NCBI GenBank assembly: GCA_964504445.1
Contig: CAZDEO010000018.1
Span: 1-64,000, forward strand
Length of the DNA stretch: 64,000 bases
Source: JACSRF01 sp964504445
Lineage (GTDB): Bacteria; Chloroflexota; Anaerolineae; Promineifilales; Promineifilaceae
Direction: 5' to 3'
This document shows positions 25,773 to 33,809 of this stretch, in pieces. Under the pieces are notes generated by a model, which was not told the origin of the DNA, ran no database searches, and saw only the letters and a list, made by a program, of their open reading frames with translations. Each line of letters begins with the position of its first letter. Positions within the stretch are counted from its first letter, which is position 1. Position numbers and translations under genes: made by a program.

Positions 25773-26207
25773 ATGTCTGAACAACCAGAAGTGGTGGAAC
25801 AAATACGTGAGCAAGGGTATCGCATGACCCCGCAGCGCCAAATTGTGCTGGACGCTGTGGAAGCTCTGGGCGACCATGCCACAGCCGGGGAAGTTTACGA
25901 TTGGGTGGCGGAACGCGCGCCGGCGGTGAATCGCGCCACTGTGTACCGGGTGCTCAATTTTTTGTGTGACCTGGAGCTAGTCGCCCGCTTTGAAGATGGC
26001 GCCAACACCATGTACGAATTTGTTGGGGAACGGCCGCACCATCACCTGGTATGCCGGGCGTGTGGCAGCGTGGCCCATCTGCCAGACCACACGCTGGACG
26101 ACTTGGCTGAATTTTTGGCGCAGGAGTACGGGTTTCGGGCTGAACTTCGCCATTTGGCCATTAGCGGCTTATGTCGCCATTGTTTTGAAAGTCAGGAAGA
26201 TAAGTAG
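25773..26207 (+). CDS. Fur-family metal-responsive repressor
   Basis: The 144-residue protein has the winged helix of Fur/Zur/Nur proteins (YRMTPQRQIVLDAVEALGDH, then VNRATVYRVLNFLCDL). The metal-site histidines lie in ERPHHHLVC, and two structural zinc pairs follow, CRAC (about residue 90) and CRHC (near the C-terminus). Which metal it senses cannot be read from sequence. It is 18 bp upstream of a cobalt/nickel-type importer and apparently in one operon with it, so a Ni- or Co-linked role (Nur-like), or Zur, is more likely than iron. Confidence 0.9.
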   Translation: MSEQPEVVEQIREQGYRMTPQRQIVLDAVEALGDHATAGEVYDWVAERAPAVNRATVYRVLNFLCDLELVARFEDGANTMYEFVGERPHHHLVCRACGSVAHLPDHTLDDLAEFLAQEYGFRAELRHLAISGLCRHCFESQEDK

Positions 26208-26225
26208 GCAATTGGAGGAATAGAT

Positions 26226-27185
26226 ATGTCTTTCTTTATTTTTCCCGCAAGTGTGCCGTTGTTGCACGTACCAGATGGCTTTTTGAATTTACCCATTGCC
26301 ATTGTGAGCTGGGTCATTACGCTGATTGTCCTTTACTTTGCCGTGCGTAACGCCCAAGAAATCTTTGATGAGCGCCTGGTGCCTCTGGCGGGCATTATGG
26401 CAGCCTTTATTTTTGCCGGACAAATGCTTAATTTTCCGGTGGCGGGGGGCACGTCGGGCCACCTGGTGGGGGCGACCCTGGCGGCCATTGTCCTGGGTCC
26501 CTGGGTAGGGGTGCTGGCGATGACGGCCGTCATCAGCCTGCAAGCCCTTTTGTTTCAGGATGGTGGCCTGGTGGTCATGGGCGCCAACATTTTGATTATG
26601 GGCATTGTGCCCGGTTTTGTGGGATATGGGGTGTACCAACTCATCCGCACCCAGGGGCGGGGTGTGCGGCTGGTGGGCACGGCCGTGGCCGCTTGGGTTT
26701 CGGTGGAAATGGCCGCTTTCATCACCGCCTTGCTCATTGGCTTTAGCGGCACCTCCAGCCTAGCGGTGGCTGTGCCGGCCATGCTGGGTATTCATGCGCT
26801 CATTGGCCTGGGGGAAGCGCTGATCACCGTGGCCGCCCTGAGCTTCATTGAGCGTACCCGCCCCGCCATGCTGGCGCCCAGCGGCGTTTCTGGCAGCGGG
26901 CGCTGGGTGGTGGCTGGCCTGATTATTGCCCTGGCGGTGACGCTTTTTGCGCCGCTGGCGTCACCTTCGCCCGATGGCCTGGAATGGGTGGCGGAGCAGG
27001 TTGGCTTTCTGGAAACTGCCCAGGACGCGCCCTTTGAGCTGCTGCCGGATTACACGATTCCCTTTTTAGGGGAAACGGCCGTGTCTACCATAGTTTCTGG
27101 CATTATCGGCGTTCTCATTGTGGCGGCCGTCACCTATGCCCTGGGCCGCCTGCTGCAGCGCCGCTCTGCCCAGGCCAAAAGCTAA
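26226..27185 (+). CDS. cbiM: CbiM-type cobalt/nickel ECF transporter S component with fused CbiN-like tail
   Basis: The 319-residue membrane protein has the CbiM/NikM start motif HVPDGFL and about seven helices including AGGTSGHLVGATLAAIVLGPW. The C-terminal third (PSPDGLEWVAEQ, then a lumenal loop and final helix) matches CbiN/PDGLE, so this is an M-N fusion. It imports Co2+ or Ni2+ with the T and A components encoded next. In known CbiM/NikM the chain begins Met-His and the amino end binds the metal; here 13 residues precede the His. GGAGG lies 7 bp before the ATG at 26226, which supports that longer start, although a TTG stands directly before the His codon. Confidence 0.9.
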   Translation: MSFFIFPASVPLLHVPDGFLNLPIAIVSWVITLIVLYFAVRNAQEIFDERLVPLAGIMAAFIFAGQMLNFPVAGGTSGHLVGATLAAIVLGPWVGVLAMTAVISLQALLFQDGGLVVMGANILIMGIVPGFVGYGVYQLIRTQGRGVRLVGTAVAAWVSVEMAAFITALLIGFSGTSSLAVAVPAMLGIHALIGLGEALITVAALSFIERTRPAMLAPSGVSGSGRWVVAGLIIALAVTLFAPLASPSPDGLEWVAEQVGFLETAQDAPFELLPDYTIPFLGETAVSTIVSGIIGVLIVAAVTYALGRLLQRRSAQAKS

Positions 27186-27191
27186 CCTTCT

Positions 27192-27992
27192 ATGCACGTC
27201 AGCACCTTTGACCGTTACCAACAGGGCGCCAGCCCCATTCACCACCTGGACCCTCGCGTCAAAGTGGTGGTGACGGTACTGTTTATCATTTCCAATGTAC
27301 TGCTGCCCGACGGGGCCTGGGGCGCGTTTTTGTTGGCTTATGGTTTTGTGCTGCTGTTGAATTGGCGGGCGCAGTTTCGTTTTGGCTATTTGTTCAAGCG
27401 TTCCTTTATTGCCCTGCCTTTTGCCCTGGCCGCGGTGACCGTGCTGTTTACCCTGCCCGGTGAGGCTGTGGCCAGTTGGCCCCTGGGTGCGCGCACGCTA
27501 ACCATTACGGATGCAGGATTGGTGCGCTTTGTGAGCATTTTGCTGCGCAGTTGGCTGTCGGTGCAAATGGCAATTTTGCTTACGGCCGTTACCCAATTCC
27601 CCGACCTGATGCATGCCCTGCACCATTTGCGCGTGCCTGGCGTGCTGGTGTCCATCATCAGCTTCATGTACCGCTACCTCTTTGTGCTGGTGGATGAGGC
27701 CATCCGCCTGCTGCGCGCCCGCGACGCCCGCAGCGCCCGGCTGGCGAACGATGGCAAACTGGGGGGCACCGTGTGGTGGCGGGCCAAGGTAGCCGGCAGC
27801 ATGGTGGGCCAGCTATTTGTGCGCAGCTTTGACCGCAGCGACCGCGTGTACAACGCCATGCTCGCCCGCGGCTACCGCGGGCAACTTTTAACCATGAATC
27901 CCCACGTCATGACCCGTCGTGATTGGGTGTTGGCGGGGGTGGGAACGGCCGTGCTTATCATGATTCAATTAGTGGGTTGGATAGTTGGATAG
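27192..27992 (+). CDS. cbiQ: ECF transporter T component (CbiQ-like)
   Basis: The 266-residue integral membrane protein has an N-terminal HHLDPRVKVVVTVLF segment, about five helices, and the two Ala-Arg-Gly-type coupling motifs of the family (LLRARDARSAR and YNAMLARGYRG), which contact the ATPases. It starts 6 bp after cbiM and is presumably translationally coupled. It joins the CbiM S component to CbiO. Confidence 0.93.
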   Translation: MHVSTFDRYQQGASPIHHLDPRVKVVVTVLFIISNVLLPDGAWGAFLLAYGFVLLLNWRAQFRFGYLFKRSFIALPFALAAVTVLFTLPGEAVASWPLGARTLTITDAGLVRFVSILLRSWLSVQMAILLTAVTQFPDLMHALHHLRVPGVLVSIISFMYRYLFVLVDEAIRLLRARDARSARLANDGKLGGTVWWRAKVAGSMVGQLFVRSFDRSDRVYNAMLARGYRGQLLTMNPHVMTRRDWVLAGVGTAVLIMIQLVGWIVG

Positions 27993-28002
27993 TCAGTTTG
28001 CT

Positions 28003-28060
28003 ACAATTAACAATCAAACAAACCTATCACCAACCATCCTGCCAACCTTCTCATCAAGGC
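28003..28060. repeat. Degenerate heptad-type repeat between cbiQ and cbiO
   Basis: Units ACAATTA and ACAATCA in 7-bp register are followed by ACC/CCAAC-rich words partly complementary to the 3' end of cbiQ (repeated GTTGGATA). The element sits inside an otherwise tight operon. Confidence 0.45.
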
Positions 28061-28067
28061 AACCCCT

Positions 28068-28844
28068 ATGCCCATCGTTCACAACACACAGACAGAACTC
28101 GACAACGGGACCGGTTTCCCCACCCTGCAAGTAACCGATTTGCGCTTTGCCTATCCTGATGGGCATGAGGCCCTCCACGGCGTGACCCTGCACGTGGCGG
28201 CTGGCGAAAAAGTAGCCCTGGTAGGACAAAATGGCGCGGGCAAAAGCACATTGATGCTGCACCTGAACGGTATTTTGCACGGTCAGGGCGAGGTGCGCAT
28301 AGCCGGATTGAAGATAGAGAAACATAATTTACCCCTGATTCGCAGCAAAGTGGGTCTGGTGTTCCAAAATCCAGACGACCAGTTATTTTCGCCTACCGTT
28401 TTTGATGACGTGGCTTTTGGGCCACTGCATATGGGGCTGCCCGAAGCCGAGGTGCGGCAGCGGGTGGCGCGGGCGCTGGCCCAGGTGGGCATGGCAGGTT
28501 TTGAGGAGCGGTTGTCCCATCACCTGAGCATTGGGCAAAAGAAGCGCATTGCCATTGCCACGGTGTTGTCTATGGACCCGGAGATTTTGGTGCTGGACGA
28601 GCCGTCGGCGGGCCTGGACCCCCGCGCCCGTCGTTCTTTGATTGAACTACTACAGGCGTTGCCCAATACCATGCTGGTGTCTACCCATGACATGCTGCTG
28701 GTGCGGGAATTGTTCCCGCGCACGGTGATCATGGATGAGGGACTGGTGGTGGCGGATGGGGCCACGGCCGTTCTCCTGGCTGATGACGCCCTGTTAGAAA
28801 AACATGGATTAGAAAGCCCTGCCCGAATGCTGGCCTTGCTGTAA
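28068..28844 (+). CDS. cbiO: ECF transporter ATPase (CbiO-like)
   Basis: The 258-residue ATPase has Walker A GQNGAGKST, Q-loop VFQNPDDQ, signature LSIGQKKR (Ile in place of the usual Gly at position 3), Walker B ILVLDEPSAGLD and H-loop STHD. It powers Co/Ni uptake with CbiM and CbiQ. The N-terminus carries about 20 extra residues before the conserved LRFAYPDG. It is 75 bp after cbiQ and 11 bp before the S51-like gene, so that gene may share the transcript. Confidence 0.93.
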   Translation: MPIVHNTQTELDNGTGFPTLQVTDLRFAYPDGHEALHGVTLHVAAGEKVALVGQNGAGKSTLMLHLNGILHGQGEVRIAGLKIEKHNLPLIRSKVGLVFQNPDDQLFSPTVFDDVAFGPLHMGLPEAEVRQRVARALAQVGMAGFEERLSHHLSIGQKKRIAIATVLSMDPEILVLDEPSAGLDPRARRSLIELLQALPNTMLVSTHDMLLVRELFPRTVIMDEGLVVADGATAVLLADDALLEKHGLESPARMLALL

Positions 28845-28855
28845 AATGCAGAGTC

Positions 28856-29932
28856 ATGCTAACCAAACACCCAGGCTTAGTCGTGCTGCTGGGGTCTGGC
28901 GAAACCCAGGCTTCCAGCGGCAAAACCCACGAGTATGTGGCGCAGCGGCTGCCCGCCAGCCGGCGCGTGGTCATTTTAGAAACTCCTGCCGGATTTGAAC
29001 CCAATTCCGCCCTGGTGGCGGGAAAAATCAAAGAGTACCTGCACCAGCGGCTGCAAAATTATAATTTGCGCGTGCAGGTGCTGCCGGCGCGCAAAAAAGG
29101 CACGGCCTACAGCCCCGATGATCCCGGCATTGTGGCCCCCATTTTGCGGGCTGATGAGATATTATTGGGGCCGGGCAGCCCGACCTATGCAGTGCGTCAG
29201 CTGCGGGACAGTCTGGCTTTGCAGATGATGATGGCCCGTCATCGTTTGGGGGCGACCCTCTTTCTTTCCAGCTCGGCTACGCTGGCTTTTAGCGCGCAAA
29301 CGATGCCGGTGTACGAAATATACAAGGTGGGGGCCGATCTGCACTGGCAGCCAGGACTAGATTTTTTGGGAGGGTATGGCTTGCCGCTGGTCATTATTCC
29401 CCATTGGGACAACCATGACGGCGGCCATGAACTGGACACCAGCCGCTGCTACCTGGGGCGGGAGCGTTTTGGCCGCTTGCGGGAGATGCTGGCGCCAGGG
29501 TACACCATTGTGGGGATTGATGAGCACACGGCCGTCGTGCTGGATTTTGCCGCAGAGTGCTGTGGGGTTATGGGCAAGGGGCGGGTAACGCTGTTGCGCG
29601 GGGCCACGGAGTCTGTGTTCCGCACTGGCGATACCTTTCCGGTGGCGGCTTTGGGTGAGTGGCGGATGCCGCCAGATGGGGCGGGCATTTCTGAAGAGGT
29701 GTGGCAGCGGGCGTTGCAGATTGAGATGGAGAAGGGGAAGGGGGAGGGGGCAACGGCCGTTTCGGAACCTATCCCGCCGCCTGAGGTGCAAGAATTGGTG
29801 GCGCAGCGCACAAACGCCCGAGCTACCCAAAATTGGGCCGCCGCCGACGCCCTGCGTGACAGGCTGGCTAACCTGGGCTGGCAGGTGTTGGATACCCCTG
29901 ATGGCCCGGTTGTGAATAGGATTGCAGAATGA
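28856..29932 (+). CDS. S51/cyanophycinase-like protein fused to a CysRS-like C-terminal helical domain
   Basis: The 358-residue protein has an N-terminal class-I-glutamine-amidotransferase-like fold: VVLLGSGE, VILETPAGFEPN, adding GPGSPTYAVRQL, and a serine elbow FLSSSATLAF typical of the S51 dipeptidase/cyanophycinase group. The last 45 residues (ELVAQRTNARATQNW, AAADALRDRLANLGW, VLDTPDGP) closely match the anticodon-side C-terminal helices of cysteinyl-tRNA synthetase. The combination is unusual. Catalytic residues other than the Ser region were not certain by eye. It begins 11 bp after cbiO; a terminator follows. Confidence 0.75.
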   Translation: MLTKHPGLVVLLGSGETQASSGKTHEYVAQRLPASRRVVILETPAGFEPNSALVAGKIKEYLHQRLQNYNLRVQVLPARKKGTAYSPDDPGIVAPILRADEILLGPGSPTYAVRQLRDSLALQMMMARHRLGATLFLSSSATLAFSAQTMPVYEIYKVGADLHWQPGLDFLGGYGLPLVIIPHWDNHDGGHELDTSRCYLGRERFGRLREMLAPGYTIVGIDEHTAVVLDFAAECCGVMGKGRVTLLRGATESVFRTGDTFPVAALGEWRMPPDGAGISEEVWQRALQIEMEKGKGEGATAVSEPIPPPEVQELVAQRTNARATQNWAAADALRDRLANLGWQVLDTPDGPVVNRIAE

Positions 29933-29940
29933 GGGGAGGG

Positions 29941-29975
29941 AGGAGAAGGCATCTTGCCTTCTGCCTCTCTTTTTG
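29941..29975 (+). terminator. Terminator between convergent genes
   Basis: AGAAGGCA (29944-29951) pairs with TGCCTTCT (29955-29962), extended by GAGG/CCTC with one bulge, followed by a T-run ending at 29974. It ends the cobalt-transporter/S51 transcript. Confidence 0.75.
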
Positions 29976-31619
29976 TTATTGCATCAGAGCCTGGGCCTGG
30001 GTGGGCCAGGTTTGGGGGTTAATCAGGCGGAAACGGCCGTCGCTGTTAGCTAACAGGGCGCGCAGGTCTGTTTCAGACATGTTGGCCAGTTGGGCAAAGG
30101 TGGTGATGCCGTGGGTTTGCAGCAGCACGGCCGTTTGCGGGCCAATACCTTTGATGCGCGTCAAATCGTCAGCGGTCAGAGTGGTGGGGGCGGGCGCAGC
30201 GGGCGTTTCGGCCACCGTCACGGTCTGCACTAGCTTCATTAACTCATTATATTCGTGGTCAAAGCCGTCAATGATGGTTTCCGGATCCGGAACCAGTCCC
30301 ACGTCGGTGACGACGCCCAAGCACACCTTTCCGGCGTAGCTAATAATGCTGGTTCCCAGCCCCATGCGCCCAGATTGGGGCACCCAAAACATCATCTCTT
30401 TGAGCTGCGCCCCGGCCAGGTAAAGGGGAATTTGCGGGCCGGGGACGTTGGTCATAACGGCCGTGGCTTTCATGGCAAATATTTGCACAATCACGCGCTG
30501 CACGTCCACCGGCGTCAGTCCCATAACCCCCAAAATGCCAAAGGCCACCACTGCTTCTGGCGTGTTTTTCAACTCATTCATGCGGCGGCGCACTTCCATG
30601 AGCCGCGCATAAGGGTCGCTTTCGTAAATGGGCAGTGAGAGCAGCACCAGCCCAAACTTGTTACCCAGCTCGTCTACCTGCTCTGGTGGGCGAATGTTCA
30701 CCGGCACAAAAGCGCGAAAGTTCAAGCCATCTACTGGTTCACCCTTTTGTTGCAGATAGTAGCGTAGCCCCCCCGCCAGCGCGGAAACCAGGACGTCGTT
30801 GACGGTAGTGCCCGTGGCGTTTTTGATAGCTTTGACGTCCTCCAAGGGGAGCGGATTTGACCAGGCGGCTTTTTTGCTGACGCCTAGCTTGCCTTTGAGA
30901 ATGGTTTTGGGGTCGGGGGGCAGCAGCAGCAGGCGACCGGTAGCCAGGGCATAATCGGTGCTTTGCTGGGCCAGCTCGCGCAAATGGCTGGGATTGGCCA
31001 GGGTTTCGGCGCCCTCTTGCATCAGTCGCTCCGTCAGGCTGCGGGCGGTGGTAAAGGCGCTGCTGGCGGGCTTGATCAAGGTGTCGTAGGCGCGGTCGAG
31101 GAGGGAGGACGGCCGTTTACCTTTCCGCGCTTTGGGTTTGGGCCAGGGGGCGTTGGGGCTGAGGTCAGTCAGCGCCAACAGCACCTGCATCAGGGCAATG
31201 CCATCAGCCAGACAATGGTGCAGGCGAGTGATGATTGCCATACCGCCGTTGTAATTTTCCACAATGTGGAACTGCCACAGCGGTTTGGAGTAGTCCAGCG
31301 GCGTACCCATCAAATCGCTCACCATCTCTTGCAGCGCTGCCTGCCCACCCGGCGCGGGGAGCGCTACGCGATGGATGTGAGCGTGCATGTCAAAGGCAGG
31401 GTCATCCTCCCACTGCGGCATGCCCAAAGAGAGGGTTGGCTCTACCACCCGCTGCCGGAAACGCCGGTATTTGAGAAAGCGGTGCTCCAAAATGGCGTAT
31501 AAATGGTCCATGTTCAACGGCCGATCAAAGGTCATGATGCCGGTGACCATCATCAAATTGGTGGGGTCTTCCATGTGCAGCCACGCTGCATCCACGGGGG
31601 TCAGGGCTGATTTTGCCAT
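29976..31619 (-). CDS. WS/DGAT-type acyltransferase with C-terminal helix-hairpin-helix domain
   Basis: The 547-residue protein carries the wax ester synthase/diacylglycerol acyltransferase active-site motif HHCLADG (TRLHHCLADGIALMQ) near residue 135 and the later family segments PVNIRPP and TNVPGPQIPLY. It would esterify acyl-CoA with alcohols or diacylglycerol, making storage lipid. The last 75 residues are an added helix-hairpin-helix unit (DDLTRIKGIGPQTAVLLQ, then THGITTFAQLANM), typical of DUF4332-like or nucleic-acid-binding HhH repeats, after a Pro/Ala-rich linker. That fusion is unusual. The ATG has AAGGAG upstream. Confidence 0.88.
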   Translation of the reverse strand: MAKSALTPVDAAWLHMEDPTNLMMVTGIMTFDRPLNMDHLYAILEHRFLKYRRFRQRVVEPTLSLGMPQWEDDPAFDMHAHIHRVALPAPGGQAALQEMVSDLMGTPLDYSKPLWQFHIVENYNGGMAIITRLHHCLADGIALMQVLLALTDLSPNAPWPKPKARKGKRPSSLLDRAYDTLIKPASSAFTTARSLTERLMQEGAETLANPSHLRELAQQSTDYALATGRLLLLPPDPKTILKGKLGVSKKAAWSNPLPLEDVKAIKNATGTTVNDVLVSALAGGLRYYLQQKGEPVDGLNFRAFVPVNIRPPEQVDELGNKFGLVLLSLPIYESDPYARLMEVRRRMNELKNTPEAVVAFGILGVMGLTPVDVQRVIVQIFAMKATAVMTNVPGPQIPLYLAGAQLKEMMFWVPQSGRMGLGTSIISYAGKVCLGVVTDVGLVPDPETIIDGFDHEYNELMKLVQTVTVAETPAAPAPTTLTADDLTRIKGIGPQTAVLLQTHGITTFAQLANMSETDLRALLANSDGRFRLINPQTWPTQAQALMQ

Positions 31620-31639
31620 GGCTATTGCTCCTTCGAAAA

Positions 31640-31740
31640 TGTAGCCCAGGTTGCTAAACCTGGAATCGTGCAGGTCTGGTAACCTGCGTTACGTTTTTAT
31701 TCATGGTGGTCGGCGAAACCGGTGAACTCTCCTGTGAAAA
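31640..31740 (-). repeat. Dispersed double-hairpin element, copy A
   Basis: The element has CCAGGTT/AACCTGG (31646-31652/31657-31663) and GCAGGT/ACCTGC (31670-31675/31682-31687) followed by about 50 bp that match 57816-57859 in reverse orientation (shared core ATTCATGGTGGTCGGCG). Both copies also share the outer word GCTACA (as TGTAGC here). Arm sequences differ between copies but pairing is kept. It lies just upstream of the WS/DGAT gene. Confidence 0.7.
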
Positions 31741-31846
31741 GAGATGCTAAGAGACAAAGGTACAAGGAAGGAAAAGTTGTTTTTAGTATACACGATGGAG
31801 CCAGTCTGGTGAACCCCCCGAATCATCACCAGGCCAGATTGACGTC

Positions 31847-31895
31847 GGGCAGGCGATGCCGGGCAGGCGATGCCGGGCAGGCAATGCCTGCCTGG
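31847..31895. repeat. 14-bp tandem repeat (3 copies)
   Basis: GGGCAGGCGATGCC occurs twice at 31847-31874, then once with a single change (GGGCAGGCAATGCC, 31875-31888), followed by TGCCTGG that can pair back with CCAGGCA-type sequence. Each unit is two heptads. With copy A of the dispersed element it explains most of the 335-bp gap between the WS/DGAT and antirepressor genes. Confidence 0.85.
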
Positions 31896-31954
31896 AAATG
31901 ATGAGTATAATACCGCAGGCAGAAAAAACACCAGGCTGAATCTGAACAGGTGAA

Positions 31955-32758
31955 ATGATGGCAGACAGTAAGGCATTAATTCCAATCGAGCAAAGGTCTA
32001 TTGACTTTTATGGTGATGATTTAACGGCCGTGCGCGCCAATGACGGGCGCGTTTATGCCGGCCTGACCCAAATGTGCAACGCGCTGGGCGTTGACGCCCA
32101 AGGGCAGCGCCGGCGCATTGAACGACACGCTGTTTTGGATAAAGGGCTGAAAGGGGTAGACAATTTGTCTACCCCCGGAGGCACCCAGAGCGGCTATGTG
32201 CTCCGCGTAGACCTGATTCCGTTGTGGTTGTCCGGCATCCGCGTGTCGGCTGTCAAAGAAGAGCTGCGCGCCAAGCTTGAGAAGTACCAGGAAGAAGCGG
32301 CAGCCGTATTGTGGGAAGCATTCCAAGAAGGACGCCTCACGGCCGACTCCCGCTTTGCGGAGTTGTTGGACCAGGAAACAGAAACCGTGCAAGCTTATAA
32401 AATGGCGATGGCTATTGTCAAGCTTGCCAGGCAGCAAATCTTGCTAGAAGGGCGCATGGGTGATGCCGAAATTCGCCTGGACACCGTGGAGGAACGGCTG
32501 ACCACCATGGAAGAACAGCTATCCGGGCAAGATGTGGTCACCGAAAGCCAGGCTGCCCAAATTAGCCAGGCTGTGAAGAGTGTGGCTATTGCCCTGGGGA
32601 AGCAAACCGGGCGGAATGAATTTGGGGCGTGTTATGGGGAAATTTACAGGCGTTTTAACACCACCAGTTACCGGCTATTGCCGAGAAAGAAGTTTGATGA
32701 GGTCATGGCTTTTCTGACGGAATGGCATCAGAGTCTTGTCGGCGATTCCCCTTTTTAA
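31955..32758 (+). CDS. Phage-type antirepressor N-terminal domain protein
   Basis: The 267-residue protein starts with the P22-AR-N domain (IDFYGDDLTAVRANDGRVYAGLT split here as IDFYGDDLTAVRAND and GRVYAGLTQMCNALGVD; VLRVDLIPLWLSGI). A coiled coil follows (about residues 150-190), then a C-terminal module resembling ORF6C/KilA-C-like phage DNA-binding tails (GACYGEIYRRFNTTSYRLLP). Antirepressors act on phage repressors, but no other phage gene is nearby, so it looks like an orphan or moron gene. ATGs at 31955 and 31958 are both possible. Its last 84 bp overlap the convergent methyltransferase gene. Confidence 0.85.
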   Translation: MMADSKALIPIEQRSIDFYGDDLTAVRANDGRVYAGLTQMCNALGVDAQGQRRRIERHAVLDKGLKGVDNLSTPGGTQSGYVLRVDLIPLWLSGIRVSAVKEELRAKLEKYQEEAAAVLWEAFQEGRLTADSRFAELLDQETETVQAYKMAMAIVKLARQQILLEGRMGDAEIRLDTVEERLTTMEEQLSGQDVVTESQAAQISQAVKSVAIALGKQTGRNEFGACYGEIYRRFNTTSYRLLPRKKFDEVMAFLTEWHQSLVGDSPF

Positions 32759-33793
32759 CGTGCTGGGCGAAGGGTGGGGGTATGTTTCCCCGTCACCCTT
32801 TAATTTTAGATAAACGGTTATTTCGCTGCGATTGTGGAAGAGGTGGCGCGCACCCAGAAGGGCGTAGGCGTTGGCGAGGATGTTGAAGGCCGCGGTGATG
32901 ATGGCGTCGTAGCCCTGTTCGGGCAGTTTGAGGGTGATCACGGCCGTTCCCTGCCCATCCAGATAATCCCCATACCGCACCATCAGCCGCGCCGAATCGC
33001 GGGCGTCCTGGCGCATGTCGTTGACAATGAGGTCATAGGTGCCCGGCCCTGCGGCCAGGTACGCCTCGGCGGTGATGGGTTTGTGGTGGATGGTGAGCTG
33101 GTTGAGGAGGGAGGGGTGCAGTTGGGCGGGATCCACGGCCGTTACCACCTGCTGCCGTTGGTGCAATACCCGGGTCCACCCTCCGGGTGCTGCCCCTAAA
33201 TCGAGCGCCCGTCCCTGTGGCCGCAGCGGAATGGCGAAATGCTCTATGGCTTCGAGCAGCTTAAACTCGGCGCGGCTAATTTGCCCCGGCTCGCGGGCGA
33301 AGCGGCGCGCGCCGCCCGCCCAGTTGGAGAGGTTATACACGGCTGGGGAGATGCCGGCGTAGAGGGTACGGCCGTTACCCACCACTGACACAATTTGCGC
33401 CGGATGGCGCACGTCCAGCGGCGCACCGGTAGCTTGTTGGTAAGCCGCTGCCAGCCGCTTGTTCAGGTCAAAGGGTTTATAGGGCGCCGCGCCAAAAACG
33501 CGGGTTTGTACCGCAAAAGTGGCCGCAGGGTCCAAATGGCTGCCAAATTCGGCAGTGAGGCGCTGGTCCAGGGCCGGATCAGCAGCGTCCAGGATTAGCA
33601 TGACCGGGCAGATGTGGCGCACAAAAATGGGGGGCTGCTGCCGCCACTCTTCCGCCAGTGCAAAAAAGCCGTCTGGGGCATTGACCAATAGAACGCCGGG
33701 GGCCAGCTCTTGCTGCACCTGGGCGGTGGGGCGCATTTGGCGCAATTCATCCCATGCTGCGCCTGCAAAACGGGGGTCGGCGGTGAGAATCAT
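32675..33793 (-). CDS. RlmM-like (FtsJ-fold) SAM-dependent rRNA methyltransferase
   Basis: The 372-residue protein has an N-terminal THUMP-like half and a Rossmann methyltransferase core with SAM motif LDLGAAPGGWTRVL (near residue 197), VNDMRQDARDSARLM and a later TLKLPEQG. That matches the FtsJ/RlmM group that 2'-O-methylates 23S rRNA. The final 40 or so residues look atypical and are read from the strand opposite the antirepressor's 3' end, so the natural C-terminus may have been replaced. No clear ribosome binding site precedes the ATG at 33793. Confidence 0.82.
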   Translation of the reverse strand: MILTADPRFAGAAWDELRQMRPTAQVQQELAPGVLLVNAPDGFFALAEEWRQQPPIFVRHICPVMLILDAADPALDQRLTAEFGSHLDPAATFAVQTRVFGAAPYKPFDLNKRLAAAYQQATGAPLDVRHPAQIVSVVGNGRTLYAGISPAVYNLSNWAGGARRFAREPGQISRAEFKLLEAIEHFAIPLRPQGRALDLGAAPGGWTRVLHQRQQVVTAVDPAQLHPSLLNQLTIHHKPITAEAYLAAGPGTYDLIVNDMRQDARDSARLMVRYGDYLDGQGTAVITLKLPEQGYDAIITAAFNILANAYALLGARHLFHNRSEITVYLKLKGDGETYPHPSPSTLKRGIADKTLMPFRQKSHDLIKLLSRQ

Positions 33794-33809
33794 GTGGGTT
33801 TGGTGTTTG

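Noticed and set aside
31955..32758. A prophage around the antirepressor
   Set aside because: No integrase, capsid, tail or lysis gene, and no att-like direct repeats flank it.
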